A stretch of DNA of 64,000 bases, taken from contig OX336389.2 in NCBI GenBank assembly GCA_946902985.2, forward strand, positions 147,425,099-147,489,098, in the 5' to 3' direction. The stretch's first letter is position 1; every line of letters begins with the position of its first letter. Under the pieces are notes generated by a model that saw only the letters and a list, made by a program, of their open reading frames with translations, had not been told where the DNA came from and did no database searches. The stretch comes from Meconema thalassinum. Lineage: Eukaryota; Arthropoda; Insecta; Orthoptera; Tettigoniidae. Of this stretch, positions 36,748 to 46,254 are shown in pieces. The translations under genes were made by a program, and so were the position numbers.

Positions 36748-37638
36748 GATTATTTCATGGCTGTATATTCAAGTTCCACATAAAGCGGGAAATCGTTTAT
36801 CGTGTTTCCTGCTTCTTTTTCCTCTAAGGTAGAACCAAATGAAAGGATAGTTTATCAGCCACGCTGACTGTACCCAATCACTGAGTAGTAATATGGCACT
36901 ATGATTTAATCGTATCGAATAATGTCTTACATCTCTTGTATAGTCTATAATAATAATACGTCCATTATACGGTAAACGATAACCCGTTGAGCCTGAAGGT
37001 AAATCATCTATGTCTTTTACAAAAAGTCAATGAGTCATGGTCGAAAGAAATACATGAGGGTGTGGTTTTATCACGGAGGATACATAGTCTTCCGCAAATT
37101 GTTGGGTTGCCACCTGATGCGGTTCAATGGGATCTAAAACGTCGGCTAGTCGTCTTCGCTTCTTGTGTAAACTCTTCTCATTAACTTCACACCACCAATT
37201 CATTACCGAAGTTAAAAACTGTTTGGTACAGACATCTTGCGGGTTTACAGGGTCAGCAACATGAGTAATGCGGTTATGATTAGCCGTATAGCCATCCACA
37301 TTGAATTGGGGTACTTTGTCATATAACTCTCGCACCTTGTTATCCACATACTTTTTTGTGGTGGCATCAGTAGATACTTGACGATGTTTTGCATAGGTTA
37401 ACCTCTTTCCATTAAAGTCATAATCTCCTCGTTTAGTGCGTGGCACCACTGACCTATCCACATAGTTTTTATTGGCAGGGTCTGTCTCTTGTTTAGGATC
37501 AGGTAATGGGACAGTCTTGCCCTTGGCCATTAACGCACGTCCAAAGACATCCATCGGCATAGTATAGTACTGGCATACTGTTCCTGTCACATGGCTTGGT
37601 TCCATGTATATAGACAGTCTTCTAGCCTCTTTTACCAT
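36748..37638 (-). pseudogene. Fibre-like protein with repeated YVD/QF motifs
   Basis: ORF 37638-37027 contains at least four imperfect repeats of the form DP-x4-ANKNYVDRS, STDATTKKYVDNK, DPVNPQDVCTKQF and DPIEPHQVATQQF, spaced 35-45 residues. This pattern is familiar from trimeric phage tail-fibre shafts and from fibre-like proteins of Polintons. After a stop at 37027 the same strand reads on in neighbouring frames (LPSGSTGYRLPYNGRIIII, then AGNTINDFPLYVELEYT) to a stop near 36748, probably the former C-terminal head. The likely role is host attachment or virion decoration; this is an inference from the repeat type. Confidence 0.55.
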
Positions 37639-37646
37639 TAGTTGAC

Positions 37647-38327
37647 ATGCAGATTATTAAGCAACAAGAGCCGTTCACCGTGGGGGACATGGTTTCCCAT
37701 CTCTATCCTACATCACATGAACAACGTCACGGTTCACTGTTTCCGTCTTCCATTCGCTGCATCACAGTGGGACCTACAGGATGTGGAAAGACCAATATTT
37801 TGTCTTCACTCATCACAGCGCCAAATGGTCAGCGTTTTCAAAATATTTATATTTTTTAAATATCTCTAACAACCACTCTACGTGTTCCTGGATCAAGTCA
37901 TGTCTGAATTACGGACCGAGAATATGGGTTATTTTAAGTTTTCCATGCAAGAAAATGTTATTGACCTGGATGCTGTGAGGCCTCATGCGCTCATGATTTT
38001 CCATAATGTATCCACCGAACGACAAACCATTATTGAAAGCTATTTCAGCATGGGTCGTCACAAACATAACGATTGCTTTTCTTGGACAAACGTAATCTAA
38101 AATGTCCAAACAATGCCAATATCATTGTTTTATTTCGCCAGGATGAGAGGAATAGTCGCCACATTTATAATGAACATGTCAATCCAGATATGACCTTTCA
38201 AACCTTTACTGAATTGCGTGCCAAGTGTTAGAACACGCAACGTCATGCCAGTCTTGTTATTGATAATCAAAGTGAACTTAACCATGGACTTTATCGCTTA
38301 GGGTTTGATCATTTTATTACTATATAA
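37647..38327 (+). pseudogene. Polinton packaging ATPase (FtsK/HerA-like)
   Basis: Start at 37647. Walker A is VGPTGCGKTN at residues 41-50 (37767-37796). The frame breaks at about 37855, then HALMIFHNV (about 37985-38010) gives the Walker B-like strand, followed by YFSMGRHKHNDCF. A second break near 38098 is followed by NIIVLFRQDERNSRHIYN and NPDMTFQTF, and the end GFDHFITI with stop 38325-38327. A stop also lies near 38230. The order and wording match the A32-type genome-packaging ATPase of Polintons. It is divergently arranged from the fibre-like gene with almost no spacer. Confidence 0.85.
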
Positions 38328-38368
38328 GGCGATGTATCATTCCCTCCTAAGTCATTTGTCGAGGCACC

Positions 38369-39367
38369 ATGGCAACAGCAGAGAGGCAATTGAAAAAGCA
38401 TATAAATAGAGCAAAAAACAATATTCGTCAAAAGTTCCGTCAGTTGAAACGATCACGTGCGGATAATGCTTTGTTTATTCTTCAACATATAGCCCCTCCT
38501 CTAAAATCCATGTTTAAACCACCTTCCAAGCTATTTGAAACGCTATCCACAGTTTCACGAGCAACGCAGACTCTACAAGAGGTCCCTGTGGAAGAGGTAC
38601 AAGAGGAATTGGTTAGTTCTAGCGATTTTGAGGATGAGGATGATGAAGTGTTACTCCTCAAAAATCATCTGCCCTTCCACGATTTCCAGAGTATGTAAAA
38701 ACATCTATCATTGCTGAAACACCTTTCACTTCCAGACAGCCTACGTTGTCAGAAATGTTGTCCACACCCCAATTTAAGGCTGAATTAAAACACCTTTTAA
38801 TTTAAAAAATTACGGACCGGTGGTGGCACCTTATATAGAAAAGCTCGTAAAAAACGATACCACCATAGTGTTCGATATAAAGAAGATTGTTTTAAATTGG
38901 TGATTCATGCGTTAAATTTAACCAACATGTTGTCATAATTAATACAATAAAATGTAAATTAACTCCAGGTCTGTTAAAGATGTTATTTTCCCGTACACAA
39001 TCTTCACACCATTATACGCTCGACGACCGTAACAAATATAAATCCATTTTAACCCCCCCCCCCAACCCATGGTTTTAGGTGAGAATATAAACGATCTGAA
39101 CCAGTCAATGCCAATAAATGTATCAAGTATAAAACCATCATTTCAAATGTTTACAACCTCTGAAAATGTTCGTCGTAGAGCATCAGCTTCAGGAGTGACA
39201 TTTAAACCATTAAACCCCTTGAGGATGTTACCTACTGGCATAATCCCAGTAAGCGAGTCCAGCGGCTACAGCTTATGCATGCTTCACGTCAAGCTGGTCA
39301 CACCGGTCACGATTGGGAAATTCAAGAAATTGAACAAGAACTTTGAAGTGCCAAAATTATTGTTTAA
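38369..39367 (+). pseudogene. Polinton DUF8207-like protein
   Basis: ATG at 38369 (MATAERQLKKHINRAKNNIR), basic helical start, then TLSTVSRATQTLQEV and an acidic run (SSDFEDEDDEV). The frame is lost at 38698 and the middle survives only as words (LKNYGPVVAPYIEKL, TPGLLKMLFSR, YTLDDRNKYKSIL) in different frames. The C-terminal module is at 39230-39367: YWHNPSKRVQRLQLMHAS, RQAGHTGHDWEIQEIEQEL, a stop, then SAKIIV. This C-terminal module and the TLS-ATQT plus acidic-run arrangement are shared with the FLYWCH genes of the palindromic element. The function of the family is unknown to me; it is common in arthropod Polintons. Confidence 0.72.
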
Positions 39368-40296
39368 ACCATCGCCCATCAAAGTGGAAATAGCTCGCGA
39401 GTTGCACCGGCCTGCCAGGCGTAACTATCAGCGACTCAAAGTTATATCACGTGGTGTGGATGAACTTTGGCAGGCCGACTTGGTGGAGATGATACGCTAT
39501 GCTAGCGTTAACGATGGTGCACCGTATGTGCGGACTGTTTTTGATGTGTATTCCAAAATGGCCTTTGTTCAACCTGTAAGTCGCAAGTCGGGCCCTCTAG
39601 TGACCAGTGCATTCAAAAGTATTATTCAACAATCTAAACGTCAACCCCAGGTGTTGCAAGCAGACCAGGGGAAATAATTTTTCAACAAGGATTTCTCCAG
39701 TTTTCTCAAATCTTTGGATAATCATCATTACACCACGTACAGCAATCTAAAAGCCAGTGCCGTTGAGCGGTTTAATCGCACGCTGAAAACTAATATGTGG
39801 AAAAAGTTAACAGATCGGGCATCCTATCGCTGGCTAGACATAATACCAGAGATAGTGTCACGTTACAATGATACCAAACACCGAAGGATTAGCACAAAGC
39901 CTCGACTGGTCACAAAAAATATTCCGCGGCTGGATAAACTGTTTAACCCCAGAAAAACAGCTGATTCTACACGCCACCACCTAAACATCGGCGACCATGT
40001 CGGTGTGAGATAATTCAAGTCTGTCTTCGACAAGGGCGACAATCCGAATTGGGGGACGGAACTATTTCGGTATTCGTCAAGTCAACCTAGTAAGTCCAGT
40101 CACCTATTTACTAGAGGACCTCAAATTTCAAGCCATAAAAGGCAGGTTTTAACTCCAAGAACTCCTAAAGACAGCTTTTACAAAACATTACCTTGTGGAA
40201 AAATTGATAAAACAAAAAGGAAACAAAATGTATGTTAAATGGTTGGGATTTAGCTCAGCCATTATTTCTTGGATCAATAAATTAGATTTTGTGTAA
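39368..40296 (+). pseudogene. Polinton integrase (RVE) with chromodomain-like tail
   Basis: Begins soon after the stop of the previous gene (IARELHRPARRNYQRL). The DDE core is visible: ELWQADLVEM with the first Asp, FDVYSKMAFVQPV, then LQADQGK with the second Asp before a stop at about 39676, and after it LKASAVERFNRTLK with the catalytic Glu. WLDIIPEIVSRYNDTKHRR follows. After a stop at 40011 and frame slips, the C-terminus has LVSPVTYLLEDL and YLVEKLIKQKGNKMYVKWLG, the latter chromodomain-like, ending at 40296. It would integrate the element and create the 6-base duplication. Non-functional here. Confidence 0.9.
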
Positions 40297-40439
40297 ACCC
40301 GTGTGTCTATTATTAACCTATGCAAACTAACATCCCCTTTTATGGCTGGCTTATATTCTCACCTCATCGACTTAAAAAGTCCTAACACTTCCACATTCCG
40401 CCTTAAACAAAACAATTTTCCTGTAATAGTAAGTATAAC

Positions 40440-40889
40440 AAAAATCATACGTCTTGTGCCCTAGAGACCTCGGACTTATTTGAGCGGGTAGAGGGGGTAT
40501 AGACCTTTAATTTAAGCCAAGCACACAACTTTGAAAAATCTTAGTTTCCGAAATAAAGCCAATTTTAAAAATTGAACTTTTTTTGAAAAAAAATATAAAG
40601 TTTTGTTCTAACCATAAAGGACATAAGGACCTTTTGGTTGAGTCATCGCACAACGCTCTCTCATTATTAGTTTACAAAATATAGCCTACGTTTCCAAAAC
40701 AAAAACAAATATTTTTTTAATATAACGAGTTGACCATAGGAAGGAGGGCGTTACCTCAAGTAATTCAACACCCCACACACCGATATCCGATTATTGCTTC
40801 GCGAGATATCGTAAATCTTACTTGGCTAAGGCGAGCGCAATTTAAAAACAGCTGACGCTAGGGCTTCAAATTCCAGTAGGCCCCCTACT
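40440..40889 (+). repeat. Right terminal repeat of the Polinton
   Basis: Aligns end to end with the right end of the palindromic element (about 54690-55125). Shared words: ataaaggacataaggacc, gttgagtcatcgcacaacg, aatataacgagttgaccata, cgcgagatatcg, and the final CCCCCTACT. The two ends are diverged but clearly homologous. Confidence 0.8.
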
Positions 40890-40997
40890 TTCGTATATTT
40901 GTAAGGATTTTTGAAGAAAAATAATCAATAAATAAATAAAAATGAAATAATAAAAATACGTATTAAATAATAATATTAATTAAATAATAATAAATAA
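40890..40997. other. Short spacer between Polinton end and palindromic element
   Basis: 108 bases of A/T-rich DNA. 40890-40895 (TTCGTA) is the presumed one-sided target duplication of the Polinton. Confidence 0.5.
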
Positions 40998-41003
40998 TAC
41001 TTA
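40998..41003. repeat. Target-site duplication TACTTA, left
   Basis: TACTTA immediately precedes the terminal AG of the palindromic element and recurs directly after its terminal CT at 55126-55131. Six bases is the duplication length made by Polinton integrases. Confidence 0.9.
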
Positions 41004-41689
41004 AGTAGGGGGGTAATGCCGATTCCAACGCAATCTAAAACCCTCCTTGCCCCACTACTAAGCCTCAGCCATGATAAATATCTCTCGAACGCGTGGTCCG
41101 ATTTTGACAAATGAGGTATCGTTGGACTCGGGCTGACGTCCTCTTTGCTATGGACCACTCGTTATATTTTTCAATTTTTTTTTGAAAATTTTTGTTTTCG
41201 AAACTAGGTGATAGTTTGAAAACTAAACATGATAGAACGTTGTGCCATGGCTCAAACGAATGGTCTTTATGCCCTTTATTTTCTATAATGAAACTTTTTT
41301 ACTTTTATGTTTTTTTTGAAAACACTCGAATTTTGAAAATTCTATATTTTGGAAACTAGAAACTCTACGAAAACGTTTATTTGACATAAATGAAAGGTCC
41401 CTATGCCCTCTACCCCCAAAATAAATTTCAAGTCGCTAGAGCAAAAATTTGTGTTTTGTAAGTGTAGTAGTGGGATGATGACAGAGCTGTCTACTAACTT
41501 ATTGAACCCTCCTCGTATTTGCCCCGAACCTGATATCTCGCTAACCAATGGTCGTATTTGAACATACAGGGTGTCCTAGCACTCGTAGTGATGCCCCCTA
41601 CTTTCCTATAGGCTCTTTATTTAATGAAAAGACCAAAACTAAAAGGTCATCCGCTTTTAATATCTCGCGAACCAATCATGCTAGAGGCA

Positions 41690-42040
41690 TGAACGAGGGG
41701 TCCAAGGACTCGGGCTGACGTCCTCTTTGCTATGGACCACTCGTTACATTAAAAAAAAATTGAAAACTTGATTTTGGGGTAAACACTTGTTTTTTGTGAT
41801 TTTGCCGATATCTCGCGAACCAATCATGCTAGAGGCGTGTACGACGGGTCCAAGGACTCGGGGTGACGTCCTCTTTGCTATGGACCACTCGTTATATTTC
41901 TTAAAAAATTTGGGAAACGCGATTTTGGGGGTAAACATGTGTTTTTCGTGATTTTTGTCGATATCTCACGAACCAATAACGCTAGAGACGTGTACGAGGT
42001 CTCCTAGGACTCGGGCTAACGCCCCCTTTCAAATGTGGTA
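41690..42040 (+). repeat. Subterminal repeats of about 150 bp, left arm
   Basis: Three units with gatatctcgcgaaccaatcatgctagaggc, gtccaaggactcgggctgacg, ctttgctatggaccactcgtta and an A-rich block ending ggggtaaacacttg. More diverged units extend outward to about 41090. The mirrored set in the right arm is at about 54090-54460. Confidence 0.8.
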
Positions 42041-42499
42041 GATTTTTTTTCCAAACAATAATTCACAAAGGGCCTAACGTCATACATGTTGAAAAAACTT
42101 TTTCTTTTTCTTTACCTGTTTATAATGTCCATGAAGCGTGGTGGTTGAGAGAGACGATACGGCTGGGTGTGTGTGTCAATGAACCTGTCGCTAACCACAA
42201 GGACCATGCTTAATAGAACAATCGCTATTTCGGCGGGTCGGTGTATGACAGAGCGAGCGTGCGTTTTTCTGATATTTTACCTTTAACGTGTAAACGGTGA
42301 TGAGAACTTGGTTCTATGTTGGTCGAAGCGAGTAGAGAAAACCAACTTGCCGACGAGCAGGAGGTGAAGGTCATTTGAGCTTATTGAATGACGTTGATCT
42401 GACTTGACAACAGGTGACGCTTAAAGGTGAAATAATCTGACCATTGTGGTGGCAGGGAAGTGCGAAATGCATGTGAACTTGTGTGAAACCACATGTAGG

Positions 42500-42838
42500 C
42501 TAAACCAGTGACATCCTGTCTTGCTTTGTACGTGACAAAATGCAATTCCATGTGAAATTTGATCTTCCACAGGTGTTCGCTTGGGTGTTATCTGTCCACG
42601 TGCGCGTTAACTGTTAACAAGTCACATCCTGTTTTGCTTCGTACGTGACAAAATGCAAGTTGACGTGAAATTTGATCTGGCACAGGTGTTCGCCTGGGAC
42701 GTTAGCTGTCCACGTGCGCGATAACTGTTAACAAGTCACATACTGTTTTGCTTCGTACGTGACAAAATGCAAGTTGACGTGAAATTTGATCTGGCACAGG
42801 TGTTCGCCTGGGACGTTAGCTGTCCACGTGCACGATAA
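42500..42838 (+). repeat. 114-bp repeats rich in ACGTG, left arm
   Basis: Three units (period 114), each with cgtacgtgacaaaatgcaa, gacgtgaaatttgatct, cacaggtgttcgc and gtccacgtgcgcg. Each carries several ACGTG cores in different contexts (TACGTGAC, GACGTGA, CCACGTGC). The two inner units are almost identical and the outer one is more diverged. They lie outside the genes and may be regulatory; that is inference. Mirrored at 53293-53631. Confidence 0.8.
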
Positions 42839-42839
42839 G

Positions 42840-43125
42840 AGAATGTTCAAAGCGTGGGAATCGCTGAATCAGTAAAAAGTACGATGCAACTTGTGGGAAT
42901 GATGTCACAACCAATAGATAGGCAAGAGCTGCGAACAGCAGTGGTGGGAGGCGAAGGGAGGGAAAGGGGGAGGGGTAATGTATGAGAGAACACAGGTGGA
43001 AAGAGAAAGAAATATGTGGAGCTGAGGACTGTACACATAGAGCTATAGGTGGTGTACAACATGTGTGAATAAATAAATTAAAAATTGCACAGGTTCACAC
43101 AACATAGACTGTATTATTGCCATGG
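42840..43125. other. Spacer between repeat blocks, left arm
   Basis: No gene. A CT-rich strand (read on the minus strand) precedes the 136-bp repeats. Mirrored at about 53006-53291. Confidence 0.4.
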
Positions 43126-43510
43126 CCAAGCACTCACATTAAAATCATTTACAAAATCATAAAATGAAAAATAAAAAATCTTGTTTTGGAAATATCGTTT
43201 TTCAACATACACAAAATAAATATATAAAAAATTTGTAAACAACAAAATGGAAAATCCATGGTCAAGCACTCACATTAATATTATTTACAAAATCATAAAA
43301 TGAAAAATAGAAAATCTTGTTTTGGAAATATCGATTTTTTTCAACATACACAAAATAAATATATAAAAAATTTGTAAACAGCAAAATGGAAAATCCATGT
43401 TTCCATATAGACAAAATTTTAAAAACCTTAAACGGATATTTAAGAAAATATATGCAAATGGGAAATTGACAAATGTGTAAATATGAAAATGGAAAAATCC
43501 ATGTTTCCAT
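43125..43510 (+). repeat. About 136-bp repeats with palindromic CATGGATTTTCCATG core, left arm
   Basis: Nearly three units: ccaagcactcacattaa, aaaatcataaaatgaaaa, tcttgttttggaaatatcg, caacatacacaaaataaat, atttgtaaac and aatggaaaatccatg. Each unit junction holds an inverted repeat (atggaaaatccat). Mirrored at 52621-53006; a fragment recurs at 6745-6962. Confidence 0.8.
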
Positions 43511-43619
43511 ATCATGAAATTGAAAAACATCAAACTGTCATTTAAAAAGTGCAAATGGAAAATTGACGAATTGCAATGTGTGAAATGTGAAATTGAACAA
43601 ATGGCTATCATTATTTAAA

Positions 43620-44030
43620 AAAAGAAAAGAACATAGTGCTCTATGGTTGAGGTGTGAATCAAACCCTCTCTACTTATTTGGACCACCCGAGACTGAGTAG
43701 ACTAGTTTTAGTTATCATACCACTTTTAAAAGTTTGTGTTAAATCTAGGAATTGAACCCAAGAGCTTGTAGGGGAGATCCAAGGTTATAATATGTTAAAC
43801 AGATAGCCTTGAATGTAGTGTGTGGTAGCTATATAGAAATGAGACGTTTCGCTCGGGGCAGGGAGGCATAGAGATCTGCATCAAACCAGTCAAAAGACTG
43901 ACGACTCAAACAACAACATGTAGAGCTCACCAAAATAATGTTGTGTAACGGTAAATGTTAGTCAACGAACAGTAATGCATTACTAAAACCCATGACACGA
44001 TACCTAAGAGCTTTTCTAAATTATTTTAAA
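43620..44030. repeat. Gene-free part of left arm with a dispersed insect repeat
   Basis: 43810-43915 read on the minus strand gives gttgtttgagtcgtcagtc, then ctgactggtttgatgcag and tgcctccctgccccgagcgaa. I recognise this as the edge of a repeat widely dispersed in insect genomes. The rest has no recognised content. Mirrored at about 52100-52510. Confidence 0.5.
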
Positions 44031-44198
44031 ATGCCTTTAACCCTATATTAAACACCCAGTTCACAAGACTCATAACTGCAATGTTATGGTCAAACAAAAC
44101 AAAATCTATATTTCAAAACAAACAAGTGGTTTAGTCAATGTATACTGGAAAAAGTTTTATAAATACTCAAGTCCACAAAAATAATTAAATTAGTAACA

Positions 44199-44284
44199 GT
44201 CAGGTTGACCGAGTGGTTATGGTGTTTGACTTAAGTTCAAATTTTCTGTACAAGAAATCAAGGGTTCGAATCCCTTACCTGATA
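44199..44284 (+). tRNA. tRNA-Leu(UAA)-like gene, left arm
   Basis: Acceptor GTCAGGT/ACCTGAT (first pair G-T wobble, others Watson-Crick), D stem ACC/GGT, anticodon stem TTTGA/TCAAA with loop CTTAAGT (anticodon TAA, 44232-44234), variable stem TTTC/GAAA, T arm AAGGG-TTCGAAT-CCCTT, discriminator A. Compared with the old copy at 16043, pair 7-66 changed from G-C to T-A, pair 10-25 from G-C to A-T, and one variable-stem pair from C-G to T-A, so both sides of each pair changed together. tRNA-Leu-type long variable arm and B box (GGTTCGAATCC) are intact. Confidence 0.83.
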
Positions 44285-44547
44285 TAACTATTGCCTCAAC
44301 ATGGCTTGACCACACTGTATTATTGTGTACTCGGTACACAAACCATAAATAGAGTGTATTGTTTAAGGTCACTCTCTTTGCGAACATAGTCAGAGAATGT
44401 TCATGGTTAACAATTGCATTAATAGTGGGACATAGGGATAGCAATTAAGAAAAACAGACAATATCCATACACTATTTTTATTTATTTAATGTAAGTACTT
44501 GTACAATAGTTATATAAAAACTACAACTCTCTTTTGTCTATTACTAT

Positions 44548-45003
44548 CTAGTCCTTTTCGATCCACTTGCATATCAAGGGCAGATGACTTTGTAGTTCAG
44601 CCCCTTCAAACAACAACAACACTACTTCTTGCATAGTCTGTGATGTTGATGACTCTTGATGCGTGGAAGATGGATACAACATAACTTTTACAACAGGGGT
44701 TAAAAGTTGATCAACAAACAATGCACTATTTTGAGTAGCAACATCTTTCTCTTGTACTAACTTTTTAGCATTCTGATGATTTTTTGTCAATACCATCAGT
44801 GTTTTGTCTGGAGCACTACATTGATGATCACTCACACTTAAAACCACACTATTTCTACTTTTCATATTGCCTTGACATGTTGTTGACCTCTGTTTCGAGC
44901 ATTGCCAGAATATTATTCCTTTTACATTTTGTCGTCTATAGTTATAAGAGTAGCCTTTATAGAGTACACGTTGTTTACCTCGGTTAGTTGGAGTAAGTTC
45001 CAT
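44548..45003 (-). CDS. Short FLYWCH zinc-finger protein, left arm (151 aa)
   Basis: ATG at 45003. One FLYWCH domain: VLYKGYSYNYRR, FWQCSKQRSTTCQGNMKS, SDHQC; the zinc ligands read C-x7-C...H-x-C instead of the usual final H-x-H. The linker shares LTPVVKVML and SSTSQTMQE words with the longer paralogues, but the acidic run and C-terminal module are missing, so this is a shortened member. An AATAAA lies about 65 bases past the stop on the coding strand (near 44480). It is preceded by an 11-base minisatellite. Its twin is 51128-51583, with one conservative difference noted (Asp/Glu). FLYWCH domains bind DNA; the target is unknown. Confidence 0.75.
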   Translation of the reverse strand: MELTPTNRGKQRVLYKGYSYNYRRQNVKGIIFWQCSKQRSTTCQGNMKSRNSVVLSVSDHQCSAPDKTLMVLTKNHQNAKKLVQEKDVATQNSALFVDQLLTPVVKVMLYPSSTHQESSTSQTMQEVVLLLFEGAELQSHLPLICKWIEKD

Positions 45004-45099
45004 AGTAGTAACTAACCTGTTAGTATGATTTGCACACTATAAAGGTTATCTCGGTTCTGGTAATAGAATTATTTAGCGTTGGCGTTTATATTTAATATG

Positions 45100-45345
45100 T
45101 ACAGTTTAAAGTGATAGAAAAGTGGTAGAAACGTGGTAGCAAAGTGGTAGACAATTGGTAACATAGTGGTAGAAAAGTGGTAGCAAAGTGGTAGAAAAGT
45201 GGCAGAAAAGTAGTAGAAAAGTGGTAGCAAAGTGGTAGAAAAGTGTTAGAAAACTGGCAGAAAAGTAGTAGAAAAGTGGTAGCAAAGTGGTAGAAAAGTG
45301 GTAGCAAACTAGAAAAGTGGTAGCAAAGTGGTAGAAAATATTACA
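45100..45345 (+). repeat. 11-bp minisatellite, left arm
   Basis: Units agaaaagtggt / agcaaagtggt. It lies directly in front of the short FLYWCH gene and behind the middle one. One 11-base unit differs between arms. Translations rich in YHF/LPLF words come from this repeat and are not genes. Mirrored at about 50785-51022. Confidence 0.85.
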
Positions 45346-45385
45346 TGTATTGTTAAGAAATAGTTTAAGCGGTTACATGGATTCA

Positions 45386-46084
45386 TTACACTATAATTTT
45401 AGCATCACGAAGCTCATTTTCTATATCCAAAAGTTCTTCCTCATATTTAGTATGACCAGCCTGTTTACAGGTATGCAAGTACTGAAGCCGCTGGATTAGC
45501 TTACTGGGATTGTTCCAGTAAACAAATTTAACAAATGATTTTTTTGGGTGTAAACCATTATCATCATCATCATCATCATTAACATCATAATCATCATCAT
45601 CATCATGGTTATCATCATCAATATAATTATCATCAATATAATCATCATCACTATTACTATCTAATCCTTTTTGTTCATCTTGCAATGCAAAAACCTTTGG
45701 CATAGTTTGTGTTGTCTTTGATAGTGTTAGAGGTTTCTTAGACGTTAACGACTGTCCTAACATGTCTTTTTCAGGAGATAATAAATGCTCTTTAACAAAG
45801 AAAGCACTATCTTGAGCCACACTATGTTTTTCTTGGTCTTGCTTTTTTACCTTGGTTAGAGTATTTTGTCGATTTAAATGAGTATTATTTTGAGATTTAC
45901 AATGATGATCGATTGAAATAAGTATGTTGGAGCCTTTTGTCTTAATCATTCCTCGACACTTTTTAGATCGTTGTTTCGAACAGCACCAAATAACAGTTCC
46001 ATTTTTATTGGTTCGTTTCACAATATATGAATATCCTTTATAGTATGCGTAAGGCTTACCATACCTAGTCACTGATACTTCCAT
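45386..46084 (-). CDS. FLYWCH / DUF8207-tail chimeric protein, left arm, middle gene
   Basis: ATG at 46084 (MEVSVTRYGKPYAYYKGYSY), the start shared with the old copies; an upstream TTG-initiated extension is unlikely. About 232 residues: FLYWCH domain (residues 1-60; VIWCCSKQRSKKC, DHHC), basic linker, PLTLSKTTQTM, a long Asp-rich run (roughly residues 145-180), then the C-terminal module KSFVKFVYWNNPSKLIQRL, LHTCKQAGHTKYEEELLDIE and stop at 45386. The module matches the end of the Polinton DUF8207-like protein at 39230-39367. Twin at 50036-50734 with five amino-acid differences. Nuclear DNA-binding is inferred. Confidence 0.82.
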   Translation of the reverse strand: MEVSVTRYGKPYAYYKGYSYIVKRTNKNGTVIWCCSKQRSKKCRGMIKTKGSNILISIDHHCKSQNNTHLNRQNTLTKVKKQDQEKHSVAQDSAFFVKEHLLSPEKDMLGQSLTSKKPLTLSKTTQTMPKVFALQDEQKGLDSNSDDDYIDDNYIDDDNHDDDDDYDVNDDDDDDNGLHPKKSFVKFVYWNNPSKLIQRLQYLHTCKQAGHTKYEEELLDIENELRDAKIIV

Positions 46085-46254
46085 GTCAACTGTCAAGCAT
46101 AGACTAAGCTCTAGTAAAGTCAACTTGGTAATAAGAATACTAGTTTAATGTGAGAGCAAATATGGATCCAAAGAGTTCAGGTAAAAGTGGAAGCAAATAA
46201 GCAAATATTAGAACCAAGAGTGGGGTTAAAAGTGGTCGCAAAGTGGTAGACCCA

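Larger units (their letters stand above)
33960..40889. mobile_element. Decayed Polinton/Maverick, left end missing
   Basis: Gene order from the left: capsid, penton-like, protease, membrane/core peptide and fibre-like (all minus), then ATPase, DUF8207-like and integrase (all plus), then the right terminal repeat. This is the structural and integration half of a Polinton/Maverick (adintovirus-like) element. The protein-primed DNA polymerase and left terminus are absent. Every gene has frameshifts or stops. The right end reads CCCCCTACT, ending at 40889, followed by TTCGTA as the expected 6-base target duplication, whose partner is not in the window. Confidence 0.9.

Noticed and set aside
42500..43510. 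Repeat-spacer pattern that might suggest a CRISPR-like array
   Set aside because: Units are contiguous tandem repeats without unique spacers, in a eukaryotic mobile element.
43262..43611. Open frames on the minus strand in the 136-bp repeat block
   Set aside because: A/T-rich repeat translation with no domain and no codon logic; copies are duplicated with the repeat units.
44548..44548. Reading the FLYWCH proteins as host transcription factors of the FLYWCH-domain type
   Set aside because: They lie wholly inside a transposed element, in six copies here, with Polinton-type tails; a host origin of the domain is possible but the genes are element cargo.
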